This document shows, piece by piece, positions 39,869 to 50,789 of a stretch of 64,000 nucleotides of DNA. The translations under genes and the position numbers were made by a program. The stretch covers positions 69,206,300 through 69,270,299 of the forward strand of contig CM049314.1 in the NCBI GenBank assembly GCA_026874595.1, in the 5' to 3' direction. The notes beneath the pieces are model-generated. The model was not told the DNA's origin. It was given only the letters and a program-made list of their open reading frames with translations, and searched no databases. Origin of the DNA: Sipunculus nudus (Eukaryota; Annelida; Sipuncula; Golfingiida; Sipunculidae). Position 1 is the stretch's first letter; each line of letters opens with the position of its first letter.

Positions 39869-40087
39869 TGACAGGCGCTGATGCTGTTTATCAACGTCGC
39901 CCATGCCTGAAAGGGTTATACAGAGGAACAGAGGCTGCTGGTGCAACATGACTGAATAGGAGTTGCTAAAATAAGTTCATCAGAGACTACATAACTTTGG
40001 AGAATCACTGACAAATGGTCAGCTTTACAACCCTTTATAAAAAATTGTTTTCCACTGATGGATCTAAACGGGTTATTTTCTTGGTGT

Positions 40088-40523
40088 ATACTGTGGTTGC
40101 CTTTTTGTTCGCGAGGGTTCTAATTTCGCGATATTCGCGAATGGGGAATAATCGCGAAAGTGAAACCCTCGGGAAATATTGGCCCAATTAAGTATGTCCT
40201 TTTTGTTGAGTGTAACAATACTTGAATGTGAATAGGTTAGAACAGTGAGAAATTTTATAATAAATTACATTCATGCAGGTATAGGGAAAACGTTCCGTTA
40301 AAATTTGAACTAAACATCCTGTGTTGTGTACGGGCCCATCGTTATATGAGTAGGATATCACAAACTCATGACTTATTCTCATTTTATAATACAAACAAGT
40401 ATGGCTTTAACAATGATTTTATATAGGTTCTGGTGATATCGCGAAAATGAAACCCTCGCAAAATGTTCAAAATGGAGAAATCGCGAAATTTCAGCCTCGC
40501 GAATATGAAGCCAACCACAGTAT
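40088..40523. mobile_element. TCGCGA-rich MITE, copy 2 (inverted)
   Basis: A 436-bp reverse-complement counterpart of 33272-33705, with the ends ATACTGTGGTTGCC and CCAACCACAGTAT. The internal order (GGGCCCATCGTTATATGAG, CAGGTATAGGGAAAACGTTC) is conserved. The two copies lie 6.4 kb apart in opposite orientation. Confidence 0.8.
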
Positions 40524-41389
40524 GCTCCCAGGTACTGATAACTGGATTTGCTAGGTTTGTTCGGTGTATTGATAAGGTTAAATGACATATTATTCTCACT
40601 TATGCATTATCACGACGTGTGCATTTCCAGGTTTAAGATGTATTTTCATTGCATGATATAAGTAAATCAGTGTCTAAATCTCTTTTATATGACGAAGGAC
40701 ACTACCATGCTTCTTTAATTTGGGTCTTACTGAGATGAAAATTATTTACTTCCAAATGGAGATTGAACACCAGGAACATATGGACCATGAGCTCACTGGA
40801 TCCTCAGGGAGTACATGTGAGATCCTTTTGCCCGAGGATTATGGCTGATTTTAGACAATGGAAAGAAAACTTTTTTTTTAAAGAGCTAATCACTGAGAAC
40901 ATGGAACATAGGAGTCGAGTGGTAATAGACTTTGATCTCTGTGCTGGCTATACTAGGGTTCTATTCCCAGAACAGCTATGAGTAAAGGTGATAGTGACCC
41001 TTTCCAGGTCAGTAGTTTCTCCGGGTCCTGTGGCTCTATAGACTAATAAAAGCGGTCATTTCTACCATGGAGAGTGCCTAGCATACGTTATTATAACAAT
41101 TTGCACAATCCATGAAAAGTAATAAAGTTACAATTTATCAAATTCTAAATTTTATTGAATTACATTTAGACAACACATTCAACCCTTTCTACTTTTCTGT
41201 TTTGACTTGTGCAAAAAGTTATATAGCACGGAAGTTAGAGGTAAAGCCTGTTAGGCGGACTTGGCATCTCGCCTTCTTGCTGTGTTCATACTTGGAATGC
41301 AAGTTTTTATTTTTGCATCATTAACATGTTGATAATCAGTGGTAGTGTTTCTAAACAATACTGGATTCATTGTTATAAACTGTATACAG
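40524..41389. other. non-coding DNA upstream of the duplicated segment
   Basis: No feature beyond a SINE-like patch near 41010. The similarity to the segment at 60640 onwards starts at about 41390, so no counterpart of the terminal receptor exon (60156-60394) is seen here. Confidence 0.5.
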
Positions 41390-41629
41390 GTTTAGAATAA
41401 ATTAACCAAACGCTAGTTCGGCATTTAGAATTCAAGCAAAGAGCACGTATAAAATATCCATTTAAAATATCTCATTAGGGGGATGTGTGTTGGACTCGGA
41501 CTTGGACTTGTACTTAGCTTCCAAGTGAATCGGATTCGAACAGGTGGACATGGACTCGAATTTGGACTCGGATCCCAGAGGCCTGTACCCGGAATTGCAC
41601 TAGGATGTTGTGGACATTACTACATCACT
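41390..41629. repeat. segmental duplication copy 1, left part, with GGACTY repeat
   Basis: Collinear with 60640-60950: TTTAGAATA(A/T)AT, CATTTAAAATATCTCAT and GATGTGTGTTGGACTCGGA. The GGACTY repeat (41490-41600) ends in ACTACATCACT. Similarity stops exactly where the LINE begins (41630) and resumes at 47295. Confidence 0.8.
41622..41629. repeat. LINE 2 target-site duplication, left copy
   Basis: ACATCACT, repeated directly at 47295-47302 on the other side of LINE 2. Confidence 0.8.
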
Positions 41630-41860
41630 AAATGAATGAATGAATGAATGAATGAATGAATATTTAATTCAGAAATATAAGGACTCAGACCCATAGTTTC
41701 ATATGTGCATATATAACATGTAGAAAAACAAAATATATGTTTTCAAACTTGAAAAACTACATCACAAAGAAAAAAGAAATGAAATAGTAAGCAAATGATA
41801 ATATATGATATATGCATTCCAAAATATTAACAAAGAAAATAATCATGTAGAGGTCATTTC

Positions 41861-41915
<55 letters not shown>

Positions 41916-42499
41916 AATATACAGTACACATAAGATTAATAAATATACAATTTAATAACTACACATATATGCATGTGCATACACATATTCTCAATACATA
42001 TACATACATAACTACATATACAGCCATATGTAATCATAAATTTATTTTTATAAATACAAATATATCTATATTAATACAATTTTAAGTGAGATTTTACATA
42101 TTTAACTCTCTTTATGTGAACAAATTACTTAAATTTTAATATGCATATATAATAATATTTAAAAATTGTTCTACTCAGCAACCCAATGACTCGCATTGAA
42201 AGCAGCTTCCCCCAGATGGTCCGCGTGGTAAGCTTGTCAAGCGGGTTCAAGTAGTGCAAAGTAGCATTGTACCTCAATTGTTTTTATCCATATATATATA
42301 ATACACATACATACATTTATATACACACATTATTCCTTTATTAGTTGATCATAGTCTACATAGTTTTATTCATATATTAATATTAATAACCAAACTAGAC
42401 AAGGGACCATTCAACTATTTCATATGGATAATCCATTTAATTTAGTTATTAACTAATGAATTATTTCTTTTGTTGGAGGCATAGTGTACAAATGCTGCT

Positions 42500-45400
42500 A
42501 AACTATTAATAACAGCAATTTTTTACTTGACATAAAAGATATAAAAGAAAATCTGCCAAATTTAGAAAGGTAAATATCTCTCAGTTCATTGTACAAAGGA
42601 CATTTCATTATGAAATGATATTCATTTTCAACTATAGATTCTCCAAGTTTCAAACAATAATTACAGATTCTTAGTGTCCAGTGTATACTCTCCTGTCTTC
42701 CTTTCTCAATTTGTAAAATTATGTAAAGAGCATCTTAACCGATCTAAACTAATCTTATGACTATTATCTTTTACAACATTCAAATACAGTTCGACAGAAA
42801 GAAGGGAATTAAATACAGAATATGTTTCCAAACGTCTGTTATTTGAAATATTACTTATCTATTCTTGTAAACATATGTCTTTGAGTCTCTGCTGTAACTC
42901 AAAGAGAAACAATTTTATATCTCCTACATCTTGGTGAATCCAAACATAACCAAATCTAAGTGAAAACAGTACATTTATAATTTGTGTTGCCCATGTTTTT
43001 CTCCTTAATTCATCAAGACGATAAAACTTTATATATAATTGTTTTTTATATATATTCTGTGTCATTCTTAATAATTTTGTCCAATATGTAATACATCTAA
43101 ATAAATAATGAATTTTTAATGGCCACCGTCTACATTCACCAAGTGCCGCAGCAGTTGGTGATGAAGAAATTATTTTCAGAATATATTTACGGAATTTAGT
43201 TCGTATTGATTCAATGTTGTCACAGTTTTCATGGCCCCATAATTCACTTCCATAACACAAGATTGGCACAACCATTCTATCAAACAGACTGATCTACTGT
43301 TAGGTATTTATATTTTCTAATAAACTGCTTAATCATAGTGACTACTTTATCGGCTTAGTTTACTAGATGTTGTTTCATTTTGGACTATTTATGAAGACTA
43401 ATGAAAATTCCCCCTAAGTATCTGTAACTGATAACTTCTTTGAGTTGTTTTTGTTTATAATACCATTTTTCATAATTTCTTAAAATACCACCTTTTCTAA
43501 ATACTAAACTTTTTGTTTTATCTATATTAACTTACGTCCCATAAGCATCACAAAATGTTTCTAATTTATTAATTTGGGACTGTAACCTTTCAACTGTATC
43601 TGTTAAACATACAACATCATCTGCGAACATGAGCATTGAAAGAGAATTTGCTTACGGGCTTATATATAAACTTTCTTCTTCAGAATGCAGTGCAAAATAT
43701 AATTCATTTATAAAAAATGTAAATGATAAAGGACTAATCATACAGCCCTGTCTTGTTCCTACAGCACATGTAAAGAAATCAGTTAAACCATTACTAGTAA
43801 ACACACAAGACTTCAATTTGGAATACATCGATTTTAAGGTATTTTACCCCTTATGCCTATTTTATGAAGAACATGAAATAGCTGATGCTGAATACAATCA
43901 AAAGCTATATATAATTACTATACGTACTATAATTTCTTCAATAGCCTGCTTGTTCTTCCATAAATTTGTTATGATTTTCAGCCCATAACATTAATCTTTC
44001 ATTTAAAATTTTGGTGAATAGTTTATTATGATTATTTTGATCATTAATAGGACCTTTCTTGTAAAGTGGGAATAACATTGCTTTTGACAATTCAGTTGGA
44101 AATTACCACATAAAAAAACATTGTTGATAATATTTCTAAAGTGGTATTGAAATAACTTTGTTTTCTTTAATAAATTCTACGAAAATACCAGCTGGGCCAA
44201 GTGTTTTGCCATTTTGTAATCTGTCTAATTGCCCCATAATCTCTACCTGATTTATGTCATAATTTACTTCCATGTCAAAATTACTTGCATCTACTTCTTC
44301 AAAATAATCATAATTATTTACTTCATTTACGCAGTTTAGATTGATATTGTTCACATTATTATTTATAATTTTTTTTTAAATATCCAATCTTGCCCTGTTA
44401 TACTATTTTTAACTTGCATTCTTTTATATGACTTTATCTTTTTAAATATTTTATTAGTTGTTGAACAGGAGGATATTTCTCATACTTTTGCCATTGCATA
44501 TTCTGTCTGAAATCTTTTGCATTAGGCTTTAAATTTTTATTTCAATTGTTTGTATTTAATCATATCTGCATAAGTATTTGTATTTCTAAATTTATTCAAT
44601 GATTCATGTTTTTCTCTTTTAAACTTGATACATGTCATATTCCAACATGCTGGCTGACCAGTTTTCGAAACATTTATTTTCTCTGATTTTACAAATGTTT
44701 TTTCAGCTATATAAAGAATTAAGTTTTTTTCGATTTTACTGCTCCAATTTCTACGTTAGTTAATAGGACAGATCCTATATTATTTATTGTATCCATTATC
44801 TTATTACAATTTTTCTTTTTTCCTATACTTTATCCATTTTTTTTTTACTTTTCCATATTTTTATCAATATATACTTTATTTCTCATTTCAAGTGTAGTAG
44901 TTAATGGAAAGTGGCCAGATAAGTCTTCATTTAGAACCTAAAAAGACTTAAAAGTATGAAAAATGTCAGAACCAACAATAATATAATCTATTACTGATGC
45001 ACCTTGTGTTGAAATGTAAGTTAGGTCTCCCTCATAACCTAGCTTTACCCTACCATTCAAAATATGTATATTTAAAGTTTAACATAACTGGTGCAGTGAC
45101 AATCCCCATTTGCGTGTTCCACCCTCTTTTGATTTTCTAGGTAAGCTGAAAAAGTCACTGTTTTATTCATCAATTTCAATGTAGTGTGAAGTGTCATCTT
45201 CTGAATAATCTTGTAGATGAACTATTACATCATCATATTTTATCAATAATTCAACTAGTGCATTTTATAAAATAATGATTCAGTTTTTTTTTCTTCAACA
45301 AAATTATAAAATACAGAGTTCATTCGAGCAACGTACACAGCAACCATAGCAATATCATTAGCAAACCCAAGTTTTGGCCATACAAAATAAAAATAATCAT

Positions 45401-45645
45401 GTCCATGTATGTCCTTGTAACATTTTAATACATATTTAATTAATGTGTTCCTTAAATAGACAAGAACTCCATATTTCATATGGGTACGTACATTTGAGTA
45501 CCCTTTGTATTCACACAAATCATTTACATATTGGTCAGTATTAAAACTATTATATCATATATAGATATGAGTTCATGAAAGAAAGGATTTTTGTAAATAG
45601 ATTTCAATCCATGTATGTTCCATGTAATTATATTTAAAGTAGTTT
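42500..45645 (-). pseudogene. LINE 2 ORF2: APE endonuclease and reverse transcriptase, broken
   Basis: The endonuclease begins with ITWNIHGLKS (about 45600-45630), followed by YKGYSNVRTHMKYGVLVYL (45255-45518) and by GASVIDYIIVGSDI and SGHFPLTT at about 44895-45010, where the usual Asp of SDHxP is Gly. The RT entry region is at 44136-44354 (LDRLQNGKTLGPAGI). The catalytic block LMFADDVVCLTDT lies at about 43600-43630. A C-terminal segment at 42859-43275 starts VVPILCYGSELWG. The tail, at about 42560-42680, has RICNYC and HFIMKCPLYNELR, a CCHC-like finger usual at LINE ORF2 ends. Several frame changes and stops separate the parts. The proteins would nick target DNA and copy LINE RNA. The plus-strand frame 43629-43988 is a shadow. 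Confidence 0.85.
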
Positions 45646-46139
45646 TAGACTGTGGTGTGTTCGGTCTTTTTCATTTAACTTACCTAAAATCGTTTGAGTG
45701 TTAGTTATTGAGTTGTTAGGGTGCAGTGCAAAGTTCAACGATTGTGGAACAAGCTCTCCATGTGAAGAATCTGAATCATTTAAATGAACAATATTAGTGT
45801 TTGTATCATTTGAATTATCATTTTTTAAGAGCATATCTGAAAAACGAATGTCAAGATTAATGTTGTCTTCATTAATGCATATTCTGTCTTCATTATTGAT
45901 ACAGGTATTTAGTGAATATGGATAAGTTAAGGAATTATAATCTCAACAAATTGATTCGTTTTAGCTTCATTATTATCACAACTTTATGTAATTTCCATGT
46001 TAACACATTTATGATCCGATACTGGCATTTCAAATTCACATATATTTTCAGCCTCTTGTTTTTCATGATTTTCAGATGCAATTATATTTTCAGTTCTTGA
46101 CAAAGTCTGACAGTTTTAATTCTGGCCCTGGCCCTCCCA

Positions 46140-47183
46140 TTATTCATCACTCCTTAGTTCCTCAGTTCCTTGATTACTTGAGTTTGACATAACACGAGGT
46201 CTTCCCGATCTGATACATCTAATAATATTTTCATTCATCCAATACAAACACATCATTACCAATGATTAATTTGTCACATCGAAGTTTGGCTCGCAAATTG
46301 TTATCAATCGCTTCATCCATTTTTGTTTTAAGATGCCGTCTTGCCTCTCTGACAAGTTCACTAAAATCTTCTTGAATAAAGACATTTGAGTTTGCTTTTT
46401 CAGTGCCTTCCTAGCCTGAATAAGTTCTCTTTCTTTCTGTTTGTACCCTCCATATTTTAAAAAAATCGGTCTGGGTTTGCCAGTAGCGCGCCATGGTTAT
46501 CTATGTGCCCTTACAATTTCTATCTCTTTTTCCTCCTCATCTAGTTTCGTCTCTTCTCTCATTACTTTCTTGATTTTAGTTTCACATTCAGTCCATGTCT
46601 CGAGCCCGGTGTTCTCATCTATGCCATAGAAAATAAATATTCCCTCTTAGACTGTTCCCCTAGATTGTTTACTTTATCTCTCAGTCTTTTGTTTTCATTA
46701 GCAATGGACTTCATTTCATCTTGCAGACTAGCCAGTTTATCTGAGAGTTTTTTCACAATATCTGACAGGGGTAAGTTATTCTCGTCATTCCCAGAAGTGT
46801 CACTCTGTTTTATGGCTTGTGGACTTTGAGCGGGCATGCTTTTGTTGTTGGGGAACTTCAAATGCTTCTTCGTTAGGATGGACCTTTGGACCCCTGTTAT
46901 CGCTCACCTCTTGCGTTGTGTCATCTCGCTGGGTTTTCCTCTCCTCTCTCTGAAGACAATCAGCGCTGGTGCTCCTCAGTACCCTCACATGCTGCAGTAT
47001 TGAGGCCTGGTCGTCTATGGCGCTGGAACTGGCACCTTTCGATCCGGGGCCTGGATTCAGTTCAACACTCGAGGTCAAGGACACTCCTGTCAAAACTAAA
47101 GTGGGGACCCTGAATTTTTCTCTCTGTTTCGGCAGTGCAAAACAACCTATACTGGCCAGCCAAGCCTCCAAACTAACTCCCAT
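46140..47183 (-). pseudogene. LINE 2 ORF1: 2A-like N-terminus, coiled coil, RRM-like region
   Basis: From ATG 47183 the protein begins MGVSLEAWLASIGC, then a hydrophobic stretch runs into VSLTSSVELNPGP (residues 34-46). This is a 2A-like motif with the invariant NPGP but Ser where Asp is usual. A frameshift near 46855 leads into a coiled coil (46619-46861: LSDKLASLQDEMKSIANENK). A second frame change leads into GIDENTGLETWTECE, IEIVRAHR, a stop, and GKPRPIFLKYGGYKQKERE. That order is the RRM-like and C-terminal layout of L1-type ORF1 RNA-binding proteins. The frame ends at TAA 46140-46142. ORF1 proteins coat LINE RNA. It carries at least two frame changes and internal stops. Confidence 0.75.
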
Positions 47184-47325
47184 TATACAACATACAGGTC
47201 ACTATTTTTGCCATACACAAGTTCAAGTGTCCCATTTTTCAGCAATTTACAGTTTTCTTTCAAGAGCTCTTACTGTGTACAACCGGCCAGTAAGACATCA
47301 CTGAAATATGCTCCTGTGTACTTAC

Positions 47326-47457
47326 CAGGTTTTGTTTTTTTGCTTTCTTGGTGGTGTAGCTGGAGGTATTCTGGGGTCTCGAAATACTTCTCCCCGTCCA
47401 TCTGTTTGTCTGTGTCTACCTCTGTATACTCCTCCTGTGGCGGTAACCTCGCCTGAC
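47326..47457 (-). CDS. receptor-tail exon, duplicate copy 1 (open, isolated)
   Basis: A 132-nt exon bounded by TTATGCTAG/GTCAGG and CCTG/GTAAGT, phase 1 at both ends. It encodes LPPQEEYTEVDTDKQ, GEKYFETPEYLQLHHQE and ends in KKTKP. It is the twin of 60970-61101, with substitutions at several residues and no stop. LINE 2 begins 31 bp beyond the donor side, and no terminal exon follows within reach. The preceding exon (49219-49363) is frameshifted. It probably belongs to a broken partial gene copy. Confidence 0.65.
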
Positions 47458-48631
47458 CTAGCATAAGGAATATAAATTACAAATAAGTTGACAATGTACA
47501 GTACTAGCTGACTAGCCATTAATAGAAGTAAATCATAAGCTGATAAGCCCGGCAGTTCTTGGTTGACATCAAGATATGTTTTGGTGAAACATCCCTATTA
47601 ACCCAAAATTAGGTCATGCTTTGCAGCAATATGACAATTCTGAGCACCCTGAAAATCAAAATATTCTGACTTTTTTGTGGCTGTATATATATAAGGTTCC
47701 CTTTTTAATTATTCAAATGTAACTGCAAGCATAAGAAATGGTAACAACATTGGCTCTACCTGCTGTTAATGAATTTCACTACATAATATTATTTCATTAT
47801 ATAAATGATACATTTAGGTAAATCTTCATAATACTCGATTTTTCTCAGTAACGTTAATGCATCCACTGCCTTGCTATGTTGATTAATATTGGCATCCATT
47901 ATAATGTTTGATGTATGTTCCAGTCATCATTCAAAATGTTAACCAAATGTAATGAAGAGTTTTAAAGAATCATGACTAACTCATGTCACTAACCAGCAAT
48001 CATGTTTTTGTCGGAATAGACAGACAGCAAACAGAAGGGTAACATTTAAGTACATTCTTCATATTAGCTCACTATATGACTCAAATTACATATTTACTAA
48101 ATACAGCATTGATAGCTATTAAATTTACCAAATAAAAGTATACAATAGGTCAATAATTACGACAAGAGTGTTCTTCAGTAACACAGTCACACTCTTTTAA
48201 AGAGAGGCCAATTCAATTTTAAAGAGATTTTTTATCTAAATAAAAGCAGAAGAATAAATTATAAATAAAGGCTTTTCAGGTGTAGAATTGGTAGGCTCTA
48301 TATAAGCTGCACATTGATCAAGTAAACAAGCAATCATATTAGATCATAACGTTGTTACATATAGATAAATATACAAAGTCTGGTGTTTGTTCTTCCTTCC
48401 CCTATATAAAAAGAATATTTTCCAAAATGGGGTTTTCACAGAGATGTCAAAAAATAATTTAAAAAATACTTAAAATTGTCTATATTTATTTTTTAATAAT
48501 ATGAACGTCAAAACCGTCACAGGAATGTTTCTGAAAATTATATAGCATACAATTTATCTGATAAAAATATGCTTTATTTATCTGTCTTTATATAGATTAA
48601 AAATCTATAAAATTCAAATTCATACTTTGAG

Positions 48632-48713
<82 letters not shown>

Positions 48714-49218
48714 GCTTAATGTTACACCATACATAACATATAATTTTCGAGAAATAACTAATTCATTTTATAATTAATTTAGATACGTTTCATGTGAAAA
48801 TCCCATTTGTTGACAAATATCTTTTTCTTCTATAGTTAGGAAGAACAAACACCAATGTTATAAAAAAGGTTTTACTTTTTAATTTCCACTACAAATTATA
48901 ATACAACATGTTTAGGCACGTGAGCCTAGATACCCTTAAAGAAAAATACTTATAACAATTATAACCTAATGGCAGGATTACGCATGAAATTTCCATCAGA
49001 TGGCAGCAGTGGTCAATAAAATTAGTTCCATTAATAGCCACCAGATGAAAGCATTAGTCAAATATAATTAGTTCTGCGTATGTCCATCAGATAGCAGCAC
49101 CACCTAGTACCATATAGTACAGTTCATACATGCTTCATTTGAATAATTCTTTTTTATGTGCAAAGCATATAAAATCAGGATCCAATTCACACATGAAGCA
49201 AAAAATACAGAGACGTAC

Positions 49219-49363
49219 CTGGTGTTTAGTTAGCATATATATTCTCGGGACGGGCTCAGGTATTCTTATCGTTGAATTTTTTGGGGTTGTGGGGGCGCTT
49301 TAAGCGGGTCGGCTGGAAGATGGCTGTACATTTCTGAGTAAGATTCTTTCATGCTGCTACCAA
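49219..49363 (-). pseudogene. receptor-tail exon, duplicate copy 1 (frameshifted)
   Basis: Twin of 62943-63092. It keeps the acceptor (TTGTGAAG/TTGGTAGC) and donor (ACCAG/GTACGT), but it is 145 nt instead of 150: a 6-nt in-frame loss (codons for Leu-Glu), a 1-nt deletion after the proline stretch, and a 2-nt insertion near the end. The frame runs YSEMYSHLPADPL and APPQPQK, then stops, so the exon cannot encode the normal product. Confidence 0.7.
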
Positions 49364-50104
49364 CTTCACAACAATAAAACAGACATACAAAAAACATAGC
49401 ATACTTCAAGTACTCGAATTTACATTTCAATATTTTTATTAAAATACTAGTATTCAATATTTCGAGCATATTCATCTTAACATTTGATAAGTTTCTAAAG
49501 GTTTCCACACGGGCTTGGCCTCTGTTCCCTCGAATGAATTTAAGGCCTAATTTATCTAAGAGAACGTTGGCCAAGAAGCCGTGTTAGGCTTATAAGAATG
49601 TTGTCTTTTAAAGGGATAACTGCATTAACCATTCGAAAAAACAAGTAAGGAAACAAGTTTTATTAGTGCTAATAAATTTGAACCGGAGGGACTCCGTAAT
49701 GTTTCTATTATCGCCAACAGGGTTTGTTTATGTATCGAGTCCAGTGACAGTCATAAGTGAAACGCAGTCGTTGAAATTTGAAGTTTATATTTGTGAGCTG
49801 CCCCGCTAGTCTTGTAGCTATTAGCTCATTCATGTCTTGTTTCAGTTAAGTAAATATACTAAATATATTTAATATAAGTAAATAAAGTAGATATAAGTAA
49901 ATAAAGTGGAAATACTGAGAGGGAAGACGATCCTTTTAACATTAACTTGTTTGTTTTAGTGAATACAGGAATAAGAATATGTTTTTGCTAGCGGCAGATA
50001 CGATCATAGGAAAAGTGTTTGTCATTTCAATTTCATTAACAAAGTATTAATTATAGTTTCAACATACATGTTACAACAACAGGGAGAAGAATAGTGTCAC
50101 ATTG

Positions 50105-50520
50105 TACAGACTTGGACTCACAAGCGAACGACTCTGGTGTCTAGGGATTAGGGGCATCGCAATCTAACCTTAACAATGCACCGCGGTTTCAACATGTATA
50201 TACCAACGGCGCAGGTCAAAATGTTTTGAAGACGGTAGTGTATAGTCCGTTCAAATATGCGGGATTATATAGTTTCAGAGCAGATTACATAATCATGGGA
50301 GTTTCTGTGGGTAGGACCCCAAGGAAAAATAGTATCTTTCATGTATATGCATGTGACATATGAATAGAAAATGTCTCCAGTTGTTTGCCAGTTGAGCCAA
50401 GTTGTCCCGGCCGTCCCACGGTGCCTATCAGGCAGATAGACATTTTGTGTAGAAATAACTTGTGCTATCAATATTGCTAAGGGGATTTATCGGTTCAATA
50501 TATTTCAAAATGGAGAGACC
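50105..50520. repeat. dispersed repeat R1, copy 3
   Basis: CAGACTTGGACTCACAAG, then GGGGCATCGCAATCTAACC, then GAGCCAAGTTGTCCCGGCCG, in the same order as 7283-7560. The first half is also present at 63788-64000 as part of the segmental duplication. Confidence 0.6.
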
Positions 50521-50702
50521 ATGTCTTGAAAGATTTTTTTTAATATATACAATATTAACACTTATAATTGTTGACCTGTTTTTTGGTCGTTGACCTGGTG
50601 GTTCCGGTAGTGGCAACATGGCGGCGCTCTTTGAGCTGGACGTGGTGGAATTGCACAGTACCATGAAACACTGTGGATCCGTTTAATGCTGTTCGCAGAA
50701 GA

Positions 50703-50789
50703 CTAATCTTTGGAGTTAGAATCGTGGTCTGTTGAATTAGATCTCACTGGCAGACCCTGGTACAGCGCCTCCATCATGTCATCAGGCAT
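50703..50789 (-). CDS. possible terminal exon of an unknown gene
   Basis: After a good acceptor (TTATTTTCTTTGCTAG) the minus strand has 28 open codons starting MPDDMMEALYQGLPVRSN, acidic and Ser/Asn-rich at the end, then TAG (50703-50705). It could be the last exon of a gene whose upstream exons I cannot find. I do not recognise the protein. It may be chance. Confidence 0.2.
   Translation of the reverse strand: MPDDMMEALYQGLPVRSNSTDHDSNSKD

Larger units (their letters stand above)
36026..40087. other. non-coding DNA with small elements
   Basis: (TA)n lies at about 36937-37010 with pogo-like terminal sequences directly after it. A hAT-like MITE lies at 39721-39868. No gene is recognised. The plus-strand TTAAGTGGTTAGCG near 36456 resembles a tRNA A box, but no tRNA fold or B box follows. 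Confidence 0.5.
41630..47294 (-). mobile_element. Full-length but decayed LINE with 2A-like ORF1 (LINE 2)
   Basis: This is a 5665-bp insertion bounded by ACATCACT direct repeats. On the minus strand it has a 5' UTR of about 110 nt, ORF1 (47183-46140), a spacer, ORF2 with endonuclease and reverse transcriptase (about 45640-42500), a long AT-rich 3' UTR, and a (TTCA)n tail at 41630-41662. It lies in the intron of receptor-tail duplicate copy 1. The allelic-like empty site is preserved in copy 2 near 60942-60956. All ORFs carry stops or frameshifts, so it is not active. The clade is not assigned. The endonuclease is the APE type. Confidence 0.88.
47295..50520. repeat. segmental duplication copy 1, right part
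   Basis: Collinear with about 60950-64000 over some 3 kb, exons and introns alike. Examples are TTAGGAAGAACAAACACCAAT, AATACAACATGTTTAGGCA(C/T)GTGAGCC, and GGAGGGACTC(C/T)G with TCTATTATCGCCAACAGGGT. It contains a (TA)n(GA)n tract at 48636-48709 that copy 2 lacks. Confidence 0.85.

Noticed and set aside
43629-43988. 119-residue plus-strand frame
   Set aside because: Antisense to the RT region of LINE 2.
46886-47304. plus-strand frames of 75-111 residues
   Set aside because: Antisense shadows of LINE 2 ORF1 and its 5' UTR.
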